From NCBI GenBank assembly GCA_002437575.1, contig DJQK01000088.1, positions 35,095 through 41,698 on the forward strand: a DNA stretch of 6,604 nt. Direction: 5' to 3'. A program made the translations under genes and the position numbers. How positions within the stretch are numbered: the first letter of the stretch is position 1; each line of letters begins with the position of its first letter. The stretch comes from Clostridiales bacterium UBA6388 (lineage in GTDB: Bacteria; Bacillota; Clostridia; Oscillospirales; Oscillospiraceae). The notes beneath the pieces are model-generated. The model was not told the origin of the DNA. It saw only the letters and a program-made list of their open reading frames with translations, and made no database searches. Below are positions 1 to 4,686 of this stretch, piece by piece.

Positions 1-17
1 ATCCTTTCCCTACTGAA

Positions 18-29
18 GGGCCGCGGCCC
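18..29. repeat. GC palindrome, left outer landmark
   Basis: GGGCCGCGGCCC is a perfect 12-base palindrome. After one A/C mismatch, CTGA (13-16) and TCAG (31-34) extend the pairing. It matches the core of the palindrome at 459-480. Confidence 0.8.
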
Positions 30-92
30 CTCAGACACCCTTGGAGTTCTATATTTGAAGTGCAGTTCGAATCGAGCGTGCCCAGCAGTATC

Positions 93-108
93 AGAACGCT
101 CTCGTTCT
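93..108. repeat. Short hairpin AGAACG-CTCT-CGTTCT
   Basis: This is a 6-bp stem with a CTCT tetraloop, followed by a short T/C-rich stretch. It could be a weak terminator for a transcript entering from the left, but it lies inside the left repeat copy and is more simply one of its stem-loops. Confidence 0.45.
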
Positions 109-184
109 TTCTCTAACGCAGTACCGGTTTGAAGCGTTTTCACAGAATCTTTGTGCCGAGCAGCAAATTTTCAGTCTTGAACCG

Positions 185-220
185 GCGAAGAGCAAATTTC
201 CTCTGGAAATTTCTCTTCGC
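185..220. repeat. Bulged 16-bp hairpin, left copy
   Basis: The outer arms GCGAAGAG (185-192) and CTCTTCGC (213-220) pair perfectly, as do the inner arms AAATTTCC (194-201) and GGAAATTT (205-212). One C at 193 is bulged and the loop is TCT. The hairpin at 271-306 has exactly this geometry on the opposite strand. Confidence 0.85.
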
Positions 221-270
221 TGGGAGGTGCTGTGGTGCGAGGAAGTCTTCCATTCCCCAACGCAGCCCCC

Positions 271-306
271 TCACAAGGACTTTTGCAGAGCAAAAGTGCC
301 TTGTGA
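271..306. repeat. Bulged 16-bp hairpin, right copy
   Basis: The outer arms TCACAAGG (271-278) and CCTTGTGA (299-306) and the inner arms ACTTTTGC (279-286) and GCAAAAGT (290-297) pair perfectly. G298 is bulged and the loop is AGA. On the minus strand it becomes 8 bp, bulged C, 8 bp, loop TCT, the same layout as 185-220. Only about half of the arm bases agree, and each difference is compensated on the partner arm. Confidence 0.85.
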
Positions 307-323
307 CGGCCAAAGACCGAAGG

Positions 324-339
324 CTTGCCGCTCGGCAGG
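324..339. repeat. Small hairpin around GCCGCTCGGC
   Basis: CTTGCC (324-329) pairs with GGCAGG (334-339), including one G-U pair, around a GCTC loop. It sits on the conserved GCCGAGC-GCAA landmark of the right repeat copy. Confidence 0.45.
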
Positions 340-458
340 AAAATCGTTGAAAGTCGGCCATACCGGTACGCAAAAGCAGGCCAGAAAGAGAGTGCTGACA
401 AAGCCCGCAGAGGTCTCAGCGTTTCAGAGGAACTAAAAGCCGGGAACCCCCAGGAGTT

Positions 459-480
459 CAAAAGGGCCGCGGCCCTTTTG
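459..480. repeat. 22-base perfect palindrome
   Basis: C, four A, GGGCCGCGGCCC, four T, G: every base pairs with its mirror partner. With an A-tract before and a T-tract after the GC core it resembles a bidirectional intrinsic terminator, although the perfect palindrome leaves almost no loop. It mirrors the palindrome at 18-29. Confidence 0.85.
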
Positions 481-485
481 TTGGA

Positions 486-503
486 GCTGCGCCTCAGCGC
501 AGC
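486..503. repeat. Hairpin GCTGCGC-CTCA-GCGCAGC
   Basis: A perfect 7-bp GC-rich stem with a CTCA loop, six bases after the large palindrome. Confidence 0.7.
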
Positions 504-520
504 AGCCCCAGCAACTTCTT

Positions 521-563
521 CGCGGCGGCTCGACACCGCGCTTCTTTTCGCAGATAAGAAGCG
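521..563. repeat. Two overlapping alternative hairpins
   Basis: CGCGG (521-525) can pair with CCGCG (536-540), and CGCTTCTT (539-546) can pair with AAGAAGCG (556-563). They share bases 539-540, so both cannot form completely at once. Confidence 0.55.
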
Positions 564-572
564 TTCCGATAG

Positions 573-598
573 CCGTTGGCAGCTTCGCTGCCTTACGG
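573..598. repeat. Hairpin with GGCAGC-TTC-GCTGCC core
   Basis: A perfect 6-bp core (578-592) is extended by CCGT (573-576) and ACGG (595-598) across a small internal loop. A further small stem, GGCCC-CCT-GGGCC, lies at 661-673. These close the hairpin-rich region. Confidence 0.65.
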
Positions 599-751
599 AT
601 ATGGGATGCAGAGCTGGGGTCGAAAAAAGCAGGCTGGCAGGCTTCTTCCAGAATATCAATGGCCCCCTGGGCCACGGCCAGGCAGTATTAACCCCTCCGC
701 CCCGGCAAGAATGACGTACTATAAAAATATCTTTAAGGAGAAATAAAAATC

Positions 752-1675
752 ATGTGGTTCTGGCTTTCTATCATCACGCTCCTGTGCTGGAGCGGCTCGG
801 ACTTATTTTCGAAAATCGGCTGCCGCGACGCGTCGGACAAAAACGCGCACCTGAAAATGGTCGTCGCGGTCGGCGTTGTGATGGGTCTGCACGCGGCGTA
901 TGAAATTTTCATCGGCGGCACGGTCGTGACGTGGAACGTCATCTGGACCTATCTGCCGGTCTCGCTTCTTTACATCTCGTCGATGACGCTCGGCTATGTG
1001 GGGCTTCGGTACATTGAGCTTTCCATTTCCTCTCCGATCTGCAATTCCTCGGGCGCGCTGGTGGCGGTCCTGTGCCTCATTACGGGTACGCTCGACGATT
1101 CTATACAGGGCGCGATGCGCTGGGCGGTCGTCGGCGCGGTGGCGCTCGTGTGCGTTGGCGTCACCGGTCTCGGCGTTGTCGAGTCGCGCGAGGACGATGC
1201 GCTTCGCCGGGCGCGGCAGGAGGCGTCTAACTATCGCTACGCAAAATCGTGGCTTGCCATCTGCCTGCCTGTCGCGTACTGCTTACTCGACGCGGCGGGA
1301 ACGTTTGCCGATTCTCTGGTTTTAGAGACGCTCGACGAGGACGCGGCGAACTGCGCGTATGAGCTGACGTTCCTGTTTGCGGCGGCGTGCAGCTTTGTCT
1401 ATGTGAAATTCGTCAAAAAGGACAAGTTTATCCCGAAAATGGAAGCGCCCAAGTACATCGGCGCGGCGTTTGAAACGGCCGGTCAGTTCGCGTACATCTA
1501 CGCCATCGGCGATCAGGCGCACGTAGCCCTGGCCGCGCCCATCATCTCGGCCTACTGCGTCGCGTCCGTCCTCTGGAGCCGCATTTTCCTGAAGGAAAAG
1601 CTCTCGTGGAAGCACTACGCGATGATCCTGCTCGTCGTCATCGGCATTGTCCTGCTCGGCGTCTTCGATATCTGA
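752..1675 (+). CDS. EamA/DMT-superfamily membrane transporter
   Basis: This 307-residue polytopic membrane protein fits the EamA (drug/metabolite transporter) family, which is usually about 290-310 residues with ten helices in two repeated halves. Hydrophobic segments lie near residues 1-20, 34-54, 66-88, 92-112, 122-143, 166-185, 203-219, 233-250, 256-278 and 286-304. A charged loop (144-165, rich in E, D and R) separates the halves and should be cytoplasmic. The tail SAYCVASVLWSRIFLKEKLS resembles the conserved last-but-one helix and following K/G-E-x-L motif of the family. AAGGAG lies 11 bases before the ATG, slightly far but the best site. A strong terminator follows, so the gene is probably monocistronic. 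The substrate cannot be read from sequence; relatives export metabolites, amino acids or drugs. Confidence 0.88.
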   Translation: MWFWLSIITLLCWSGSDLFSKIGCRDASDKNAHLKMVVAVGVVMGLHAAYEIFIGGTVVTWNVIWTYLPVSLLYISSMTLGYVGLRYIELSISSPICNSSGALVAVLCLITGTLDDSIQGAMRWAVVGAVALVCVGVTGLGVVESREDDALRRARQEASNYRYAKSWLAICLPVAYCLLDAAGTFADSLVLETLDEDAANCAYELTFLFAAACSFVYVKFVKKDKFIPKMEAPKYIGAAFETAGQFAYIYAIGDQAHVALAAPIISAYCVASVLWSRIFLKEKLSWKHYAMILLVVIGIVLLGVFDI

Positions 1676-1706
1676 GGCAAAAACCGACATTCTGTGAAAA
1701 ACGAAC

Positions 1707-1734
1707 AAACCGCCGGAAAAGACCGGCGGTTTTT
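1707..1734 (+). terminator. Intrinsic terminator of the EamA gene
   Basis: AAACCGCCGG (1707-1716) pairs perfectly with CCGGCGGTTT (1723-1732) around an AAAAGA loop, and a run of five T (1730-1734) ends the structure. It begins 31 bases after the stop codon and separates this gene from the ABC operon. Confidence 0.92.
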
Positions 1735-1750
1735 CATGCAATATTACTTC

Positions 1751-1790
1751 TTTACATTATCACATTAGTATGGTAAAGTATCACCATGAT
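1751..1790 (+). promoter_or_regulatory. Sigma-A-like promoter of the ABC importer operon
   Basis: TTTACA (1751-1756) and TAAAGT (1774-1779) are 17 bases apart, with a TG extended -10 at 1771-1772; transcription would start near 1786. ATGGT (1770-1774) and ACCAT (1783-1787) form a dyad over the -10 and start point. TATCAC occurs at 1758-1763 and again at 1779-1784, 21 bases (two helical turns) apart. Either could be an operator; that part is inference. Confidence 0.65.
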
Positions 1791-1800
1791 AAATGATGAA

Positions 1801-1831
1801 GGAACCCAAACAAAACGGTTCCAAAAACCGT
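1801..1831 (+). promoter_or_regulatory. Mutually exclusive leader hairpins
   Basis: In the about 70-base leader, GGAACC (1801-1806) can pair with GGTTCC (1817-1822), while ACGGTT (1815-1820) can pair with AACCGT (1826-1831). They compete for 1817-1820. No T-run follows, so transcription attenuation is unlikely. An effect on translation or RNA stability is possible but unproven. Confidence 0.35.
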
Positions 1832-1855
1832 CAAACCAAACAGGAGGAACAAACC

Positions 1856-2743
1856 ATGAAAAAGATCATCGCTCTGCTGCTGGCCTGCATGATGCTCGTT
1901 GCCTGCACCGCGTGTGCCGCCAAGACCGAATCCGCAGAAGAAACCACCGCATCTGCCGAGACCGCCGCTCCCGCTGAGGAAGCCGCCGCGGAAACCGAAG
2001 AAGCCTCCGCCGAACAGGCCGCCGCTGACAGCGACATCGCTTACGTGAAGGCGAACGGCAAGCTCGTCGTCGGCATCACCGACTTTGCCCCCATGGACTA
2101 CCAGAACGACGCTGGCGAATGGATCGGCTTTGACGCCGACATGGCAAAAGCCTTTGCCAAGAGCCTCGGCGTGGAAGCCGAGTTCGTCGAGATCGACTGG
2201 GACAACAAGATCATGGAGCTCGGCGCGAAGACCATCGACTGCGTCTGGAACGGCATGACCCTGACCGACGAGGTCCTGAGCGCAATGTCCTGCTCCAACG
2301 CCTACTGCAACAACTCCCAGGTCGTCGTCGTCCCCGCGGACAAGGCGGCGGACTACCAGAGCGTCGAGGCTTGCAGCTCGCTCAACTTCGCGGTCGAGTC
2401 CGGCTCTGCCGGTAAGGCCGAGGTCGAAAAGCTGGGCTACAGCTTCACCGAGGTCAAGGATCAGGCGACCGCCCTTATGGAAGTCGCCGCAGGCACCGCA
2501 GACGCAGCCGTTATCGACTCCCTGATGGCAGGCGCTATGGTCGGCGAAGGCACCGGCTATGACAGCCTGACCTACACCGTCAGCCTCAACGCGGACGAAG
2601 GCGAACAGTATGGCGTCGGTTTCCGCAAGGGCTCTGACCTGGCCGCAGCGCTCAACGACTTCTTCAAGACCGCTTACGCAGACGGCTCCATGGTCGAATG
2701 CGCCGAAACCTACGGCATTCAGGCCGCGCTCATCGCGCAGTAA
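1856..2743 (+). CDS. Amino acid ABC transporter substrate-binding lipoprotein
   Basis: This 295-residue protein captures the ligand outside the membrane for the importer encoded downstream. The ATG at 1856 is chosen because AGGAGG (1842-1847) precedes it at good spacing and a signal peptide starts there (MKKIIALLLACMM). LVAC forms a lipobox with the lipidated Cys at 17. An Ala/Glu-rich low-complexity linker (about 24-58) tethers the SBP_bac_3-type domain, which begins near residue 69 (KLVVGITDFAPM). Family landmarks are GFDADMAKA (91-99), GMT (133-135) and Asp221, which fits the residue that contacts the ligand amino group in HisJ. The usual carboxylate-binding Arg after the TxxE/DE motif is Val140, so the ligand may be atypical. 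The codons favour GCC, GAC, ACC and GTC strongly, suggesting high expression. An in-frame ATG at 1793 lacks a Shine-Dalgarno and would bury the signal peptide. Confidence 0.93.
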   Translation: MKKIIALLLACMMLVACTACAAKTESAEETTASAETAAPAEEAAAETEEASAEQAAADSDIAYVKANGKLVVGITDFAPMDYQNDAGEWIGFDADMAKAFAKSLGVEAEFVEIDWDNKIMELGAKTIDCVWNGMTLTDEVLSAMSCSNAYCNNSQVVVVPADKAADYQSVEACSSLNFAVESGSAGKAEVEKLGYSFTEVKDQATALMEVAAGTADAAVIDSLMAGAMVGEGTGYDSLTYTVSLNADEGEQYGVGFRKGSDLAAALNDFFKTAYADGSMVECAETYGIQAALIAQ

Positions 2744-2789
2744 GCGCAGCGAAAGATCCGCATATCCCATCCATTCGGTGATTCTCCAA

Positions 2790-2818
2790 TTCCCCGGTAC
2801 AAAGCCTGTGCCGGGGAA
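2790..2818 (+). promoter_or_regulatory. Intercistronic hairpin after the binding-protein gene
   Basis: TTCCCCGGTAC (2790-2800) pairs with GTGCCGGGGAA (2808-2818): 11 pairs with one G-U, around AAAGCCT. No T-run follows directly, so read-through into the permease gene is expected. By analogy with other binding-protein operons, it may protect the upstream message and raise binding-protein output over the permease. That role is inferred. Confidence 0.7.
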
Positions 2819-2883
2819 CCACCGCGCTTTTCATGGTTTTTGACGAAATACACCCAAGAACGATTTGAAGGTAGGATCTTCCC

Positions 2884-3672
2884 ATGACGACGTTTTCCGA
2901 GCAGTTTCCCATCGTCTTTCAAGCGCTGAACGTTGGCTTCGTTCAGACGCTCAAGCTCTTTTTCATCACGCTCATCGGCGCAATTCCGTTGGGACTTGTC
3001 ATCTCGTTTGGCTCCATGAGCAATTGGGCGGCCTTTGGCTTTTTGCGGCCGTTTGTCAAAAAGCTTCCCGCGGGCGAAAAGCTCTCGTGGTGGCAGAAGG
3101 TGCAGCTCTGGTTCGTGACGGACTTCAAGCCCATCCGGCTTTTGACGCGTCTTGTCATCTGGGTCGTACGCGGCACGCCCTTGATGCTTCAGCTTCTGGT
3201 CATCTACTATTTTCCGGGCCTCGTCTGGAAAAACAACATCTGGGGCAGCGGTGAAACGGGCCGCTTTATCGCCTCGAGCGTGGCGTTCGTGTTCAACTAC
3301 GCCTGCTATTTCTCGGAAATTTACCGCGGCGGCATCCAGGGCGTTCCCAAGGGCCAGCAGGAGGCCGGACAGGTCCTCGGCATGACGAAAAGCCAGATCT
3401 TCTTCCAGGTGACGCTTTTGCAGATGGTCAAAAAGATCGTCCCGCCGATGTCCAACGAAATTATTACGCTGGTCAAGGACACGTCCCTGTCCCGCATCAT
3501 CGCCCTGCAGGAGGTCATCTGGGCCGGTCAGGCGTTCATGAAGGGATCGCAGGGCATTTCGGGCGCGATCTGGCCGCTGTTCTTCACGGGCGCGTATTAT
3601 CTGGTATTCTCGGGCGTACTCACGCTGCTGCTCGGCTGGGCGGAGCGGAAGCTCGACTATTTTAAGGCGTAA
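2884..3672 (+). CDS. Amino acid ABC transporter permease (HisM/GlnP type)
   Basis: This 262-residue inner-membrane channel subunit probably acts as a homodimer, since the operon has a single permease gene. Features in order are a first helix (about 19-42), RGTPLMLQL (96-104) at the second helix, typical of polar amino acid permeases, helices near 129-145 and beyond, and an EAA-type coupling loop starting [18 protein letters not shown] (145-162) that docks with the ATPase. The C-terminus ([12 protein letters not shown]) is normal for the family. It is longer than the usual roughly 220 residues because about 30 extra residues (near 47-85, with [14 protein letters not shown]) lie between the first helix and the RGTP motif. 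The start at 2884 follows a modest GTAGGA site (2871-2876). The gap to the ATPase gene is 11 bases. Confidence 0.93.
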   Translation: MTTFSEQFPIVFQALNVGFVQTLKLFFITLIGAIPLGLVISFGSMSNWAAFGFLRPFVKKLPAGEKLSWWQKVQLWFVTDFKPIRLLTRLVIWVVRGTPLMLQLLVIYYFPGLVWKNNIWGSGETGRFIASSVAFVFNYACYFSEIYRGGIQGVPKGQQEAGQVLGMTKSQIFFQVTLLQMVKKIVPPMSNEIITLVKDTSLSRIIALQEVIWAGQAFMKGSQGISGAIWPLFFTGAYYLVFSGVLTLLLGWAERKLDYFKA

Positions 3673-3683
3673 GGAGGCGCAAC

Positions 3684-4472
3684 ATGGCTGTATTGGAAGT
3701 GCAGGGCATCTGCAAATCATTTGACAAAAACACCGTTGTGCTGCGCGGCATCGACTTTTCTCTGGAAAAGGGCGAGTCTGTGGCCATCATCGGCTCGTCC
3801 GGCAGCGGCAAAACGACGCTTCTTCGCTGCCTCAACTTTTTGACTGTGCCCGACGAAGGGAAAATCATCGTCGGCGGCGAGACGCTCTTTGATGCGGCAG
3901 ACCCCGCGACGCAGAAAGAGAGCGAAATTCGAAGAAAACGCCTGCATTTTGGCCTCGTCTTCCAGAATTTCAACCTCTTCCCGCAGTATACGGCGCTGCA
4001 AAACGTCATGCTGGCAAGCGAACTTCTTGCCAAAGAGCAGCCCGACTACCGTGCGCGGAAAAAAGAGATCCACGAGGAGATCCGGCAGAACGCCGAGAAG
4101 CTTCTCAAGGACGTCGGCCTCGGCGAAAAAATGAATCTGTACCCGCACCAGCTCTCCGGCGGCCAGCAGCAGCGTGTCGCGATCGCAAGGGCGCTGGCGC
4201 TCAAGCCCGACGTTCTGTGCTTCGACGAGCCGACGTCCGCGCTCGACCCCGAGCTCACGGGAGAGGTCCTGCGCGTCATTCGGTCTCTTGCCGAGCAGAA
4301 GATGACGATGATCATCGTCACGCACGAGATGACCTTTGCCAGAGACGTTGCCGACCGCGTCATTTTCATGGACGGCGGCGTGATCGTTGAGCAGGGCGAG
4401 GCGCATCAGGTCATCGAGCACCCGACACAGGACAGAACGAAGCAGTTCCTCTCTCGTTATACAGAAGACTGA
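3684..4472 (+). CDS. Amino acid ABC transporter ATP-binding protein (GlnQ/HisP type)
   Basis: This 262-residue cytoplasmic ATPase powers the importer. All nucleotide-binding motifs are intact: aromatic A-loop Phe13, Walker [10 protein letters not shown] (37-45), Q-loop Gln94 in [10 protein letters not shown], signature LSGGQQQR (157-164), Walker B VLCFDEP (177-183) with catalytic Glu182, D-loop SALD (185-188) and switch His214. The [10 protein letters not shown] run is characteristic of polar amino acid importers. The family is usually about 240-250 residues; the extra length is a charged helical stretch around 116-137 ([20 protein letters not shown]) between the Q-loop and the signature. AAGGAGG (3672-3678) gives a strong start 11 bases after the permease stop, so translation is likely coupled. 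The TGA stop overlaps an ATG (TGATG) of a small ORF. Confidence 0.96.
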   Translation: MAVLEVQGICKSFDKNTVVLRGIDFSLEKGESVAIIGSSGSGKTTLLRCLNFLTVPDEGKIIVGGETLFDAADPATQKESEIRRKRLHFGLVFQNFNLFPQYTALQNVMLASELLAKEQPDYRARKKEIHEEIRQNAEKLLKDVGLGEKMNLYPHQLSGGQQQRVAIARALALKPDVLCFDEPTSALDPELTGEVLRVIRSLAEQKMTMIIVTHEMTFARDVADRVIFMDGGVIVEQGEAHQVIEHPTQDRTKQFLSRYTED

Positions 4473-4645
4473 TGACGATGTATGCTAATAGCGAGGACTT
4501 TCAAGTCCTCGCTATTACAACGATGGTCAGCTCATTTGTGGCAAAATGGAATGACCAAAATATGAAAATGCAATCAGGTGCGAAAGGAGGCATCCATTTA
4601 CCTGTCAAATCCAATATAACAGAATCGGGCGGCAATCGTCAATAG
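4472..4645 (+). CDS. Possible small ORF, 57 codons, overlapping the ATPase stop
   Basis: An open frame begins at the ATG formed by TGATG at the ATPase stop and runs to TAG (4643-4645). Further in-frame ATGs lie at 4478 and 4523. The product is hydrophilic, with no membrane segment, signal or motif I recognise; its tail reads GGIHLPVKSNITESGGNRQ. The first third is occupied by a perfect hairpin and the stop lies inside another. Composition turns A/T-rich from about 4515, so the 3' part may be a remnant of a foreign gene. AAAGGAGG at 4583-4590 looks like a ribosome binding site but has no ATG, GTG or TTG behind it. I consider this probably not a functional gene. Confidence 0.2.
   Translation: MTMYANSEDFQVLAITTMVSSFVAKWNDQNMKMQSGAKGGIHLPVKSNITESGGNRQ
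4486..4517 (+). terminator. Perfect long hairpin after the ABC operon
   Basis: TAATAGCGAGGACTT (4486-4500) is fully complementary to AAGTCCTCGCTATTA (4503-4517); in practice this is a 14-bp stem with a TTCA loop. It begins 14 bases after the ATPase stop, a normal terminator position, but the T-run is missing (ACAACG follows). It may act as a 3'-end protecting structure or a weak terminator. Confidence 0.55.
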
Positions 4646-4668
4646 CAAAAGCTACCGACGATTGCCGC
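4629..4668 (-). terminator. Hairpin after the DUF2812 gene
   Basis: GCGGCAATCGTC (4629-4640) pairs perfectly with GACGATTGCCGC (4657-4668), and an inner TAGC-AAAA-GCTA stem fills the loop. It starts 19 bases past the DUF2812 stop on the minus strand. The following minus-strand bases are only mildly T-rich, so it is a plausible but non-classical terminator, possibly shared by the converging operons. Confidence 0.55.
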
Positions 4669-4686
4669 TGTGTTTATGACATTCCC

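Larger units (their letters stand above)
13..245 (+). repeat. Left copy of a ~230-base structured inverted-repeat element
   Basis: No gene is seen here. Read on the plus strand, the segment carries these landmarks in order: GGGCCGCGGCCC (18-29), GGAGTTC (43-49), CTTTCT (107-112), GTACCGGT (121-128), GCCGAGCAGCAA (155-166), a long bulged hairpin (185-220) and GGAAG (241-245). The same landmarks recur in the same order on the minus strand between 480 and 247, with mirrored positions summing to about 490-497, so the two segments are diverged copies facing each other around base 246. Similarity by eye is strong at the landmarks and patchy between them. The copy may extend upstream of the window. 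Whether it is a mobile palindromic unit or a structured RNA cannot be told from this sequence alone. Confidence 0.7.
247..480 (-). repeat. Right copy of the structured element, inverted
   Basis: On the minus strand this segment repeats the landmark order of 13-245: GGGCCGCGGCCC (475-464), a GGGGTTC block (450-444), CTTTCT (388-383), GTACCGGT (369-362), GCCGAGCGGCAA (336-325, one difference from the left copy), a bulged 8+8 bp hairpin (306-271) and GGAAG (251-247). The outer palindrome is longer than in the left copy: four A and four T flank the GC core, plus a closing C/G pair, giving 22 perfect bases at 459-480. Hairpin-rich sequence continues to about 674, so this copy may be longer, with the matching part of the left copy lying before the window. 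Open frames crossing it on both strands look like side products of palindromic GC-rich DNA. Confidence 0.7.
481..751. other. Non-coding hairpin-rich stretch before the EamA gene
   Basis: No convincing gene is seen. Bases 481-674 are mostly stem-loops, listed separately. The last part, 715-745, turns A/T-rich (TACTATAAAAATATC) and could contain a -10 element for the transporter gene, but no well-spaced -35 is visible. AAGGAG (735-740) is that gene's ribosome binding site. Confidence 0.5.

Noticed and set aside
61..90. TTCGAATC resembling the T-loop of a tRNA
   Set aside because: The flanking bases do not form a T-stem, and no acceptor or anticodon stem is found around it.
171..659. Minus-strand open frame of 162 codons and a plus-strand frame of 129 codons at 325-714
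   Set aside because: They overlap each other on opposite strands in the palindromic region, have no good ribosome binding site or recognisable domain, and the equivalent frame in the left repeat copy is broken by stops.
433..675. Minus-strand frame starting MAQGAIDILEEACQPAFF, which looks protein-like at its start
   Set aside because: The frame soon runs into the stem-loops and loses protein character. It might be a gene remnant, but nothing supports it.
1..715. CRISPR array
   Set aside because: The repeats are inverted, diverged and not regularly spaced, and there are no unique spacers or cas genes.
1793..1855. Upstream in-frame ATG extending the binding protein by 21 residues
   Set aside because: It has no ribosome binding site, and a hydrophilic extension before the signal peptide would prevent normal lipoprotein export.
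1781..2770. Long minus-strand frame (329 codons) opposite the binding-protein gene
   Set aside because: It is a shadow of the GC-rich, strongly biased codons of the real gene. Its Gly-, Val- and Asp-rich product has no motif.
2719..3720. Long minus-strand frame (333 codons) opposite the permease gene, and another at 3717-4421 opposite the ATPase gene
   Set aside because: Both are antisense to genes with complete family motifs and have no Shine-Dalgarno or domain of their own.
4581..4595. GAAAGGAGGCATCC resembling the complement of the 16S rRNA 3' end
   Set aside because: The match is only the anti-Shine-Dalgarno-like core with differences, and no rRNA sequence continues on either side.
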